This document shows, in pieces, positions 29,790-41,243 of a DNA stretch of 64,000 nucleotides. The stretch spans positions 73,615-137,614 of the forward strand of contig CAJJDN010000081.1 of NCBI GenBank assembly GCA_905182985.1, in the 5' to 3' direction. This DNA comes from Paramecium sonneborni (lineage: Eukaryota > Ciliophora > Oligohymenophorea > Peniculida > Parameciidae). Within the stretch, counting starts at the first letter, position 1. Every line of letters starts with the position of its first letter. Made by a program: the position numbers and the translations under genes. The notes beneath the pieces are model-generated. The model was not told the origin of the DNA. It did no database searches and was given only the letters and a program-made list of their open reading frames with translations.

Positions 29790-30450
29790 NNNNNNNNNNN
29801 NNNNNNNNNNNNNNNNNNNNNNNNNNNNNNNNNNNNNNNNNNNNNNNNNNNNNNNNNNNNNNNNNNNNNNNNNNNNNNNNNNNNNNNNNNNNNNNNNNNN
29901 NNNNNNNNNNNNNNNNNNNNNNNNNNNNNNNNNNNNNNNNNNNNNNNNNNNNNNNNNNNNNNNNNNNNNNNNNNNNNNNNNNNNNNNNNNNNNNNNNNNN
30001 NNNNNNNNNNNNNNNNNNNNNNNNNNNNNNNNNNNNNNNNNNNNNNNNNNNNNNNNNNNNNNNNNNNNNNNNNNNNNNNNNNNNNNNNNNNNNNNNNNNN
30101 NNNNNNNNNNNNNNNNNNNNNNNNNNNNNNNNNNNNNNNNNNNNNNNNNNNNNNNNNNNNNNNNNNNNNNNNNNNNNNNNNNNNNNNNNNNNNNNNNNNN
30201 NNNNNNNNNNNNNNNNNNNNNNNNNNNNNNNNNNNNNNNNNNNNNNNNNNNNNNNNNNNNNNNNNNNNNNNNNNNNNNNNNNNNNNNNNNNNNNNNNNNN
30301 NNNNNNNNNNNNNNNNNNNNNNNNNNNNNNNNNNNNNNNNNNNNNNNNNNNNNNNNNNNNNNNNNNNNNNNNNNNNNNNNNNNNNNNNNNNNNNNNNNNN
30401 NNNNNNNNNNNNNNNNNNNNNNNNNNNNNNNNNNNNNNNNNNNNNNNNNN
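29790..30450. other. assembly gap (661 N)
   Basis: Run of N. The flanks are copies of each other, which suggests two contigs that overlap but were not merged. Confidence 0.99.
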
Positions 30451-30485
30451 TATAAATATAATAAATACAGAAATCTATTTATACT

Positions 30486-31082
30486 TAACAAACAAAGAAA
30501 CTTGGATCTCTAGTACTAGTTTAATAGATGTCTTTTCAGGAATCAATTAAGTGATTCATCAGTATTGAATAGAATAATATATATATTAGTCCCACTTTCA
30601 ATGATCCTGCAAATAGCACTTATCAAGATCCAGTTGTTTATGAAAGGGATATGAAAGTTTAAGCTAATAAATTTAGAGATGAGAGATATAAAATAATATG
30701 AAATTAAATCGTTTTTGAGATGTGTCGTTTTTTAGTTAATAAATAAATGAAAGGAATCATTGCTATCATTCTTGCATTGGCTGTGGTCTCAAATGCCACA
30801 AGCACAAAAGATTAAATCTTGGCTTTGCTTTAGACAGGAACAAAGGCCAGTGATGCCATTGATACAGTCTTTGGATTGCTTAATGATTTAAAGTAATCAA
30901 ACATCGATGCTCAATTTGCAGCAGACCAAAAAAACGAAACAGATGAATGGGTTGGTGCTTAAACTATAGAATAATTCAGTAAAATAAAAGCTTTGAACCA
31001 GAAATTGTTCCAATAAGCTGTAGAAAACAGAGTTGAGTATGAAAACGTACTTTAATAAACCAAAAACTATTTGGCATGGAAT
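30486..31082 (+). repeat. 597-nt direct repeat, copy 2 (right of N gap)
   Basis: Matches 29193-29789. It begins 35 nt after the gap; those 35 nt (30451-30485) do not match the corresponding UBC9-like sequence. It contains only the 3' part of a UBC9-like frame with no start of its own. Confidence 0.9.
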
Positions 31083-31847
31083 GAAGCTAGAAGAGACACA
31101 ATAGCTGCTAAAATAGAAACCTTATCAGACAACCAATGCTTCTCTAACTAATTGTTTGTTAAATCCATAAAACACAATTAAGAAGCTTTGGAAGTGATTA
31201 GACTTCTTAAATAAGATGTTGCTGGATACATCGTGAATGGAGATTCTTTTGAATTCACATAAGTCTAAGCTTAATCAGTAGCTGAGAAATTGAAACAATA
31301 TAGCAACTTATTCTAAGAACATTAAATCAAATCATTCTTGGCACTCGCTTAAGAAGAATAAGTATCTATATATATAATATAATAAATTAGGCATCAGAAT
31401 CATCTGGACATGGATAAACATTAGCTGAAAGAGTTTTGGGTGTTTTGGAAGGTTTAGAAACTGAATTAGAAGCCTCATTAGAAAATTTGAAATAAAATGA
31501 AATTAATGCTTCATGGGAATTAGCAGGTTGGGTATCATTATCTGAAGCTGAAATTGCTTCATTAGAAGTTGAATATGAAAGAAAATAAGTATTTGCTGAT
31601 AGAACTGCCACTGTAATATTTATAATCTTAATATGTTTAGTAAATCTAAGCTTCATTTGCTCAATAAGCCAAATCAAAGATTATCTTATAAGAATCATAA
31701 GATGCTTTAGATTAAGCTTAAGCTGATTTAGAAGCCAAGAGAGCTGATTATGCTGAAGCCAAAGCCAAGAGACAAGAAGAGAATGCCATCTTGGATGAAG
31801 TAATCATCATGTTCAAGAAATAAGTTGCCTCATGGTCTGGAAGATGA
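30747..31847 (+). CDS. trichocyst matrix protein (TMP)
   Basis: Two introns (31362-31390, 31613-31640) give about 347 residues. A signal peptide MKGIIAIILALAVVSNATS is followed by Ala/Glu/Gln-rich coiled-coil halves separated near residue ~200, and the second half ends AKAKRQEENAILDEVIIM ... KKQVASWSGR. This is the trichocyst matrix protein pattern: secreted precursors cleaved into polypeptides that crystallise in Paramecium trichocysts and expand on exocytosis. G/C content is visibly higher than in neighbouring genes, as expected for a highly expressed gene. It follows the UBC9-like 3' end by about 45 nt. Confidence 0.9.
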
Positions 31848-31886
31848 TATTCTTTTTAAAAACAAAATTAGTCAATCATAAAAACA

Positions 31887-33457
31887 TCACTAATATTATA
31901 GTTCTTAATTCTTTTAAGTTTTAGTAAGAGTAGGTTTCTATAATTATTTACTCTGTTCATTAAAGATGTTTTAATAAACAACATCATCTTCATCATCATC
32001 TTCCATATAATCATCTCCTCCTTCATACATAATTGTCTCAGGATTTGTAAACCTATTTATTGATTTATTTAATCTATATTTTACATGTGATTTATTGGAT
32101 TGTATGTTATTACTTAATCACTATCTTCTTCACTATCCTAATATCTTTGTTAATGAGATGTTTTCTGTATCAATTTCTCCCAACCTTAATTTAAAGAACT
32201 CAACAACTTCTCTTTAGAAGATAACTTATTCTCTCCTTAACTCTCTTTTACTACCCCACTAGGAATACTCTCCTTTGTATCTATATCTATTGCTAATTTC
32301 TTTGGCTATTATTATAATAATTAATCTTATTATGCCTTTTTTTATATTGAACTATTCGATAATGATGATGAAGAACCAGAAAGAATGTCTAATTACTTTT
32401 ATTTCACTTCTTAAACATTTATCTACTATTACTTTTATGATCCTATTGGTTTTAATAAATCTTCCATTATTCTCTATTTATCTTCTTTACTTATTTACTA
32501 ATTTGATTGCTTCTTCATCATCATTTCTTTCTCCTCTGCATATAAATCCTATAATGGTTAATGCATCGGTTATTAATTCTAATAATGTGAGTTTATTTAT
32601 GCCATATTCCAATCAACATATTGCTACTCTATTTATGATTTCCTATTCTATAGCATCTTCTCATATTCCTAAATCGCTTACTTATCTAAATCCTTTCTTG
32701 AAATACAAAAATTATCAAAAAATTATAATTCCACCTCATTTTATTAAGATTCTAATTATTTTATTTATTCATCACTAAAATTTACTGATAGTAATTTTCG
32801 CAAAAATTAATTTTATGTTTCCAATTCAATTTATTATGCCTATATTTCTTACCATTATTGTTCCTCCTATATTGTATGTTCCTCTATAATCTTAATCATT
32901 TAATTATATTTTTCTCTTATCTATTATATACATTCATTTTTCTTTGCAATTTCAGCATCCTTAATTCTTAATTTCAATTATAAATGTTCAATACTATTTA
33001 AGTGATCTTGACATGTTTATTATTTCAGTTTCTTAATCATTTTTGCCATCTTCTTTATTAAATGCATACATTCCTTATTATTTTCATATAAAATCTTATT
33101 ATCTTAACAAAATTAATCAATTTTCTCTTTCTACTATTCAATCATCATAATGTCAGAAGGCCTTATTGGAAGTGTACCAATCTCTTTAGACTTTCTTTAC
33201 TCTTATTTCTTTGTTATATAAACAGCTCTTCTTTATTTAGGTATCTGTCTCGAAGTAGTAGAATCATCGTATTTAATAGATTCCTCAGTAATTTATGCTT
33301 TTGAATTTTATTTATCCATTTCCTATTATCTATCTATTTTTTAAGATGGTATGGCTGCTGATTCACATTATTTCACCTATTGAAGCTATATGAAAAATTG
33401 CTTAATGAGTTCATATTTTTAAATAAAGGTAGGTTGTTGAGGGTATTCGAATAACAT
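31887..33457 (-). CDS. coiled-coil protein, SIKE/FGFR1OP2-like core (tentative)
   Basis: One 32-nt intron (32053-32084) gives about 512 residues. Residues ~105-235 form a long coiled coil ending LETQNQFLRKLLSV, which resembles the end of SIKE/FGFR1OP2 coiled coils (LEQEN..LR..L). The region after it (NFSDEQIKQLESQQNE ...) is Gln-rich, and the C-terminus is acidic with a DDYMEDDDEDDV run. SIKE/FGFR1OP2 proteins are STRIPAK subunits in animals; transfer of that role here is inference. Start at 33457 is the first Met (MLFEYPQQPTF). It converges with the TMP gene, 39 nt between stops. Confidence 0.6.
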
Positions 33458-33503
33458 TATTCAATTTAAAATTTAATTAATTAATACATAAAATTAGACA
33501 CAA

Positions 33504-34017
33504 TCAATTTTTTTGTAATTATAAAGCATATAACTACATTCCCTATGAATCTGTGTATATTTTTTATGTATTCAAATCAGCATCTTAGTAAGTACAAGAT
33601 TCATTTTAACAAAAGTGACAATTTGGCCTTTAAAACTCAAAGGCACAAATATGGCATATGTAATTTGCACAACAAGATGATGACAAAATGACTAAAATTG
33701 TTGATATACCATTATATACAATTAAAATATCTAAAACATATTGGACATGAAAATAGTGTTATTTTTGTTAGAGTCTCACTAAACATCAAATCCTTAGGAG
33801 GATGCAATGTCTTAATCTTTTTAGCCTTATCTTGATAAAAACCATCCAACAATTACATTGAATATAATTTGGGATCCTTTTTATTCGATTTCAAATATTC
33901 AATTATTGTAGTTGTTATAATATATGTGTTGAGTGTTGTTTTAGGTTCTTAGATGTCATTTGAAGTTCCACAACAAAAATACTTTTAAAAAAAAGAAACC
34001 TTTCTGTTCTTAGCCAT
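33504..34017 (-). CDS. small RING-type zinc-finger protein
   Basis: One intron (33692-33719, 28 nt) gives about 161 residues. The C-terminal half has the Cys pattern CPICFRYFNFILSSSC, CANYICHICAFEF, NCHFCQ, a C3HC4-like arrangement with Cys replacing the usual His. The intron sits inside the finger. The N-terminus is basic (MAKNRKVSFF, then FCCGTSND). RING fingers of this type usually bind E2 enzymes and act as ubiquitin ligases; whether this one does is inference. It diverges from the FolD gene with 21 nt between start codons. Confidence 0.72.
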
Positions 34018-34038
34018 TAGGTAATAAAAAAATAAAAA
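34018..34038. promoter_or_regulatory. 21-nt spacer between divergent start codons
   Basis: Separates the RING gene (minus) and the MTHFD gene (plus). Pure A/T apart from one GG. Confidence 0.5.
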
Positions 34039-34930
34039 ATGATTTTTAATGGTAATCAATTGGCCAATTCAATTTTGTAAACACTTCGTATAACATCAAA
34101 AATAAAGCCAAAATTAGGAATCTGTTTAGTTGGAGATTCACCTGCATCAAAATCTTATGTGAATCGAAAATTAAAAGCATGTTAGGAAATAAATGTTGAT
34201 GCAGAAGTATTTCATTTTGAAGAGAATGTTGAATAAGATTAATTGATTAAACACATCTAATAAATGCATCATGATGGCATATTAGTGTAAGTATTTTAAA
34301 TAATTAAAATTTTGATAGTTGCCATTACCATTACATCTGAATAAGTTGGACATCATACATTCAATTCCTTATGAAAAAGATGTGGATTGTTTGCATATGC
34401 ATAATTTATAAAGAATTTTAGTTTACGGTGAATTATGTGAGATGCTACCATGTACTCCAGCAGCAGTATTATAGATTTTAGATTATTATGATGTAAATGT
34501 GATTGGAAAAAGAGTAACAATGATAGGTCGAAGTTTTTTGGTTGGATTGCCTTTATCATTGCTTTTATAAAAAAGGAATGCTACTGTAACTGTATGCCAT
34601 AGAGAAACATAAGATTTAGATGAATAGATAATGAATGCAGATATTGTGATTAGTGCTGCTGGATAACCAAAACTTGTAAGAAATGTGAAATAAGGAGCTA
34701 TTGTGATTGATGTTGGTATATCCTAAGGTGAAAAGAGAGGAAAGATAGTAGGAGATGTAGATTTTGATAATGTTAAAAATTAAGCATCAATCATTACTCC
34801 AGTTCCAGGTGGAGTGGGTCCAATGACAGTTTGTATGTTGATGAGAAATCTCTGTAATATTTGGAAGAAGAAGTAAGGTTAGCCTGTTTATATCAATCCA
34901 AAATTGAGTGAAGCATATTTGAATGATTGA
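34039..34930 (+). CDS. MTHFD: methylenetetrahydrofolate dehydrogenase/cyclohydrolase (FolD type)
   Basis: One intron (34291-34318) gives about 287 residues, the usual FolD length. Catalytic Tyr40 and Lys44 lie in SYVNRKLKAC; GILVQLPLPLHL, KDVDCLHMHN, PCTPAAVLQIL, the Rossmann motif GRSFLVGLPLSLLL and TPVPGGVGPMTVCML are all present. It interconverts 5,10-methylene- and 10-formyl-tetrahydrofolate in one-carbon metabolism. There is no formyl-THF synthetase domain and no clear mitochondrial presequence, so a cytosolic bifunctional enzyme is likely. The stop lies only 11 nt before the ATG of the PRP38 gene. Confidence 0.95.
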
Positions 34931-34941
34931 TTAAAATTAAT

Positions 34942-36692
34942 ATGAGTAAAAATGATAAAAATCAAAAGTTGACTGCATATGAAAGTTATAAGAAAATAGA
35001 ATCTGAAATAAAATTTCAAACTAATCTGCTAGAGAAATCAAATCCAACAATAAAATGTCCAATACATTAATTCAATTATTCAAAAAGTTGTAGGTAGTAT
35101 CAAATTTGAATAATTAGATAATGCAAGAAAATTGTGGTTGAAGAAGTACCAACATATTAAGAAAAATCAATCAATATGGATAAATACCATTATGATGTTG
35201 GGGATAGAGGAGACAATATAATTCCAATGTATTTATTAAAATCTAAAAATAAAAGTCGAGGAGAAAATGCAATCAGCAATATGAATTCATTAGTTCGATA
35301 AAACATTCTTACATGTCCATATTATAAAGAATTATTACAGATACGAGATATTAATGATATTATAGCAGAGACAGATAAGATTGTCACATCTGTAGGTACT
35401 TGGGCTGGACCAGGAGTACCCTCATCATTCTTTTGTATTTTACATAAATTGATGAGTATGAATATAAATGGTAAGATTATATTGAATATTTATTTAGTCA
35501 AATAATTACAATTTTTATGTGATTGGAAATTGAATCCATATGTACGATGTTTAGGATTATTGTATTTGAGATATGCTTTAGATCCAAATTTCTTATGGGG
35601 ATGGATGAGAAGGTTTATTTTAGATGAATAAGGTAATCAACACTAATTAATACATTTTTAGAATTTAAACCTGCTAAAGATGAAACAATTACTATTGGTG
35701 ATTATTGTGAAAGATTACTTACGGATTTAAATTATTATAATACTCGATTACCACGTATTCCTTAATAAATTGATACAATAATATAAGCTAAAATATTGTT
35801 ATCTTAAGAAAAAAGATAAAGAAGAAATATTAATCAAAGAATTATGCCACTCCTATAAACAGGTGTATCTGTAAGAGCAATCTCACAAAAAGATGATGAA
35901 TGGCATGTAGGAAAAATAGAATCTGTTGATGGAACCTATCTTATCATATAATTTGAAGAAGATAAAGAAAGAATTAGTTTAGGAGAAATTGAATTCATTC
36001 CTAAAAATGACGAATAAAGATTATATATTGCTTAAATGATTACAGAAGGAATGTAAGAAGGATAAATCTAATTACCTTAGGAAGTCATTTCATTAAAATC
36101 ACCTTCCAAATCTAAATCTAAATCTAAATCTAAAAAAAAAAGAAGATCAAACTCTAGTAGTAATCAAAGTAGTAGTACTAGTAGAAGCAAAAGTAGACGT
36201 AAAAGTCATAAAAAAAAGAAAAATAAGCATAAATCATAAAAAGAACACAAAAAGAAAAAAGATAAAAAAAAGGATAAAGCAAAAGAAAAAGAAAAAGAAA
36301 AACAAAATAAAAAAAAAGAAAGATAAAAATCTAATAGTCCAGAATTAGGTCAATATGAAACTAATAAAGAGAGATAAGAAAGATTAGAAAAAGAAATTAG
36401 AAGAAAATAAATGGATAAGGCTGTTGCACATTCTAAATAAGATGTTGCTAAAATACCTGCTTCATATAAAACTTCTTTGGCTGCAGCATTACCAACTTCA
36501 ACAAAACCAGTTAGATAGAATAGTCCATCTCCTATTAAAAAAAAAGAATAATTTATTGAATTAGGTATCTCGGAGTCGAATAATACAAAATTTGAAAAAG
36601 AATCAAAAAATGATGTAATATTTTATAATAATTAGCTAAATAATCCATTTTTAAAAGAATTAATTAAAAAATATGGTGACGATAATGTTTGA
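34942..36692 (+). CDS. PRPF38: PRP38-family splicing factor with RS/basic tail
   Basis: Three introns (35094-35117, 24 nt; 35471-35497, 27 nt; 35633-35661, 29 nt) give about 556 residues. The PRP38 domain spans ~110-310: NILTCPYYKELLQIRDIND, AGPGVPSSFFCILHKLM, LNPYVRCLGLLYLRYAL, LWGWMRRFILDE and LPRIPQQID. A Lys/Ser/Arg-rich tail with SKSKSKSKSK and SRSKSRRKSHKKKK repeats follows, as in PRPF38B. PRP38 is a U4/U6.U5 tri-snRNP factor needed for spliceosome activation. The tail is a likely substrate for an SRPK-type kinase such as the one at 25742. Two introns are multiples of three in length; the 27-nt one contains no in-frame TGA. Confidence 0.9.
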
Positions 36693-36887
36693 CTATATTT
36701 TATCAAATTTATTAGGTCTATTATTATTTTTAAATCAAATATTTTTCAAATATAATAATAATCTATTGTTATACCATCATTCTAGAATAATCTCTAAAAG
36801 TTCAATTAAAAAGAATCTTCTAGAAACTCATAATAATTTCTTTCAAATCATACAATTAATTAATTAATTTAATACAATTATTAAATA

Positions 36888-37904
36888 ATGGATTGGACTG
36901 GATTACTTGCTTGGTCAATTGATTAAAAGAAAGGAGAAAAATTTGATACTTCAATTAAACCTATGGATGAAGAAACTAAGAAATGGTTATATGAAGCATT
37001 GTAAAGTTATTCTGTTGATGAATTTTAAATGATAAAAGATTTATTAGATAAAATAGCTAAACCAGAATTAGAAGATGAAGAACAATAAAGATTAGAATGG
37101 TTTGAATAATTGATGGAACTTTTAGATGCTTTAGATAGAGCAAATGATTTTTGTAAATTAGGTGGACTAAGGCTTATGTTCAACTATTTTCAAACAACTA
37201 AATTTGATTCTATTAAATTATCAACTTTAAAGATTATTCAGAATTGTAATTAAAACAATGCTTTTGTTTAAGAGTATTGTGGTGAAAATAATTATCTTTA
37301 ACTTTTACTCCAAATAGAAAAAATTAATAATCTAAAAGTAAAAGAACAACTTATTAGTGCTTTATCAAGTATAATAAGAGGAGAATGTTTAAAAAATAAA
37401 AGAAGGTTCATTGATATGAATGGATTATAAATTTTGTTAAATCATTTAGATTCAAATAGATGTATTGAAAAAATTGCTAATTTATTCAGGGATCTTTTAT
37501 ATTACGATGATCAATTACATAAAACATATCATGATTTATCAAAATTTTCAAACACTGCTGGATAATCAATAAAATAATAAGATAAAAAGAATTATAATTT
37601 AACAACTGATATTAATGATGAATTATTGAAATCTAATGAATTGCCTGAAAATTAAAAGTATTAAGGCATAGTCAAAAAAATATTGATAGATTTGAAATTC
37701 CTCAATTATTCAAATAAATTCATTTTTGATACCTCTATTAAAACATCTGATTTAAGAATATAATTCTTATCATGCTCAATAATATTACTAAAAGTATAAG
37801 ATGATTAAGAATTCAAAAAAATAATTAAAACTCATTTAGATAATCTAATAAAGGAATAAGACAAGGATGATGGAGAAATAAATTTATGTAAATAAATATT
37901 GTGA
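36888..37904 (+). CDS. FES1: HspBP1/Fes1-type Hsp70 nucleotide-exchange factor
   Basis: A single uninterrupted frame of 338 residues. The N-terminus MDWTGLLAWSIDQKKGEK matches the LLxWSI start of Fes1/HspBP1, followed by armadillo-like helices (LMELLDALDRANDFCKLGG, LQLLLQIEKIN, LISALSSIIRGE, LQILLNHLDSN). Fes1/HspBP1 wraps the Hsp70 nucleotide-binding domain and promotes ADP release. It is longer than yeast Fes1, with an Asp/Lys-rich insert near residue 230. Confidence 0.82.
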
Positions 37905-37938
37905 TTTATATATTTTTATTAATTTTTGTAAATATATT

Positions 37939-38432
37939 ATGAAATCGATTTCTGCACTATCTCAAATAATGATTTTTGCAAAGGAATTAGAAAAAACATC
38001 TATTCTTTATTCTGTTTGCTTTGGATTGAAGATTAATTTAATGAGTGACATTTATTTGGAATTACAAGATTCAAGACAATTTAAAATCTGTTTCTATAAA
38101 GTCAATAAGTTTTAATTGCATAATAAATAGTTTTGCCCAACAAACTAAAGGATATAGTCCAATTTTAACTTTTAGAGTATCAGAATTTGATGAAACTCTA
38201 AAAAAACTTGTGCATTATGGTGCTCAATAAGAACATAATATTTAAGAACAAAACACTCAAAAAGTAACTAATAATAAAATTATTGATAGCTTTTTTGTAA
38301 GGAATAAATGGTGAAATGATAAGTTTAATTTCTAGTCAGCAAAATGAGTCAAGTGATGAAGAGGATGAGTAAGGTCAATAATCTGAAATTGAAATTGAAA
38401 TACAATAAATGTTAAAAAGAATTAAGTTATGA
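37939..38432 (+). CDS. glyoxalase/VOC-fold small protein
   Basis: Reads AKELEKTSILYSVCFGLKI near the start, then through a 22-nt GTT intron (around 38.1 kb) into QTKGYSPILTFRVSEFDETL and KKLVHYGAQ, the beta-alpha-beta pattern of the vicinal-oxygen-chelate (glyoxalase) superfamily. It ends in an acidic Ser-rich tail (NESSDEEDEQ). The last intron, near 38.28 kb, is not resolved, so the join to the tail is provisional. Without complete metal ligands I cannot assign enzymatic activity. Confidence 0.55.
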
Positions 38433-39862
38433 TTGATGATGATTTCATTACAATTATATTAATTTAATATATATTTTTTCTACTTATTTTTATGAAAATC
38501 TTAATGTAAACATTTAAAATGTCAGTAATCTGAGCTAAAGTTTTCAAATAAGCTTCAATAATTTTTTTGTATAGTCTTATAATTTAAAGATATTTATAGC
38601 CTTTACATTCTCTGTTTAATTTATTTTATTAGAGAGAACAATAGTAATCCAAAATAATCAAGAAACTCACAAAAAATTTAGTCATCTTTTGCTGCTATGA
38701 TGTTTGAGTATTAATTAGCATTATAATGTAAATTATCATTTTAATTATTAAGATGATAGATTTTTAAAATCTAATCGCATTTACTAAACTTAGAACTTAG
38801 ACTTAATAATAATTGTCCTTGCTTTTTAAAAGTTGAATAAGACAAAATTCAGAACTAGAATTGAATAATTCTTTGTCAATTAGATATTTTAAATTGATAT
38901 TCTTGACATAGAAGTATTTCAATAAATAAAATCTATTCAGAAACATTAATGAGTGTTACAAACATGAAATTAGACCGATAAATTCGAAGAAACAAACAAA
39001 ATATTTGATCTTGAATTATAAACAGTACATAATTTCTAATTTTTAGAATTCCAGATTATGTAATACATTACCTGCCGAACTTAAAGCATCTGCTACTTCT
39101 TTAATATTCTGATTGGCTCACCTCTAACCTTGTTAAAATAATTAATTATTTTTAATACAAAAGTTGATTAAGGCATTTAGGGGCTTCAAGAAGAGGAAAA
39201 TAATTAACATTAACACATTTGAATAGCAGAATCCTAAAAGAAAGGCATGATGTTGAAATAATAATAATTTCAATGCTAGTTGGGACTCAAATGAGGATTT
39301 TTCTTTTTTTGTGATAAATTTATCAATAATAAAAACAACGAAATAGCACTATATATATTAAATAGTAGAAGTCTATCACATTAAACAATAAGAATATAAT
39401 AATCTTTACCATGTTCTGATATAAGAGTAGTCCTATTAAGAATAGGTAAGGAAAATAGTTAAAAAATTTATCTTATTTTAAGATAACATTGTCTTTTGGA
39501 GTATAGAAAATTTTATTTGGTTAAAATCCTTGAACTTTGATGATACTCTTTTAGGATTTATTTGAAGATTTTAAAGGAAGTAAAATATATATATCATAAA
39601 ATTTAAAAATTATTACAGAATCAAAAATAATAATTAATTACAAATTAATTAATAGATTCTAATATATTAATGAAATATACTTTTATACTAATACATATAT
39701 ATCACTATTATGCATTTTGTCAATATTGAATATATATAAATGAGATGATGATAGTTGTCAATAATAAATAAATATAGAATCTAAAAAATAGAATCTAGAA
39801 AATAAATAAGTGAGGCATTATAAGCCGTATGTATCTTATAATTAAAAATATAAATAAAGTGA
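38433..39862. other. region without intact gene; possible leucine-rich relic on minus strand
   Basis: On the minus strand short segments such as NIKEVADALSS and a Ser/Leu-rich stretch recall ciliate leucine-rich repeat proteins, but frames are broken by TGA and shifts. I see no intact gene. Confidence 0.3.
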
Positions 39863-41243
39863 ATGTCTTAACCTTGTTTAAAAATGAACTAATCAATGAA
39901 ATCAAAATTAAATTCGAAGTTTATTAGCATTCAAGAAAGTTCTGTAGGCTTGAAGATAGTGGTATATGATTTAATTAAATGTAGGATCCTGATAGTAGAA
40001 TGATTTAAGTATTTCTGTTTTGGAACAATTCCATTTTAATGGACTGGAATTGTTTTTTTGAGGAATTAAATGCTGGACTTGAAAAAAATCTAAGTTTCAT
40101 CATTGAGTATGAGGAAACCAAATATTTTATATATGGGAATGCTGAAGATTTATTATGTATATATAAATTCTGTGCTGGAAAGTATATTTTTAAGAAGGGA
40201 ATATCCCAAAAAACTCTTGAAATAATAAAGGAAAAACATGATTATCAAGTAAGTCAGGAATTAATATTTTACTAGTTAAAATCAATATATGACTAGAGTA
40301 GATAAAAGTTTTATTATGAACATATCATACTCCCTCAAATGAACGACAATTTAGATATGTCTTTCTATTCTGAGGTTACATATGATAGAGAGAAATTTGT
40401 TCCTGAAGAAATTTAAATAATAAAAGACTTACATATCACATCTATACCATAATTCATACATGTAGATGCTCTGTACCACGATGGAGTTTAATATTCTTAC
40501 ATTTATTCAAAAAAAGATTTAATAAAATTAACTCTATATTATAACACTCAATTGGATAACCCTTGTTTTATGTCTCATACGGCATATTAATTAGTATTAT
40601 GTAAATAATTACACTATTAATTCAATAGTATTAATAGCCTTAGATGAAAAGGGAATCATTCATCCAGGTCTTGATTTAAAAAATCTTTACATAAATCCAA
40701 ATTCTTAAGATATTGTTTTAGCTTCTTATTACTAGGCCTATTATTAATTGAATAATGAAGATAGACGACTGTAAATTTATATAATTATAAATTTAGATAT
40801 GCAAACATTGGATATTCTCCTCCTGAATATTTTAAGATAAATTAAAAATTAACAACCAAAGCAAATGTTTATCAAGTTGGAATCTTGTTATTTCATTTGT
40901 ACTTATCTTACATAACATTAGGTTGCTTGGATATAATCCATTTGGTAAAACCTAAAAAGAAATGGTATCTAATCATCCTAAGAATGAACTTAATTTAAAA
41001 AGACTTAATACCTTTGATTCTAATTTAAGTGATTTCATACAATTGTTACTAGTATAGGATCCAATTAAACGACCATAACCTTCATAATTACTTAAACACA
41101 AGTTATTTTCAATTTCTTACAAAGAACATCAATCTAAATTGAGTATTTTACAACAATACCATTAAGATATTCAAGAATTTATCATTTTTAATAAGACTTC
41201 AAATATCTAAAATGTCAAACCAACCATAAAATTCAAAAAGTGA
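39863..41243 (+). CDS. pseudokinase-like protein
   Basis: Four introns (23, 28, 26, 23 nt) give about 426 residues. The C-terminal half follows a protein-kinase C-lobe: LLLIALDEKGIIHPGLDLKN where active kinases have HRDLKPEN, IVLASYYQ where DFG should be, YSPPEYF for APE, then ANVYQVGILLFHLLLGYNPF and DPIKRPQPSQLL. The HRD Asp and the DFG Asp are both missing, so phosphotransfer is not expected. The N-terminal ~110 residues are not kinase-like (EELNAGLEKNLSFIIEYEE, possibly ubiquitin- or PH-like). It probably works as a scaffold or allosteric partner (inference). Confidence 0.72.

Noticed and set aside
29604..30550. ORFs running through the N block
   Set aside because: They consist of unknown residues from the assembly gap.
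31387..31677. Minus-strand 96-codon frame
   Set aside because: Antisense shadow of the trichocyst matrix protein exon.
32275..32778. Plus-strand Leu/Ile-rich frame that looks like a membrane protein
   Set aside because: It lies antisense to the well-supported coiled-coil gene 31887-33457, whose frame runs through it.
36673..36867. Plus-strand 64-codon frame overlapping the end of PRP38
   Set aside because: Different frame from PRP38, low complexity, falls in the short intergenic region.
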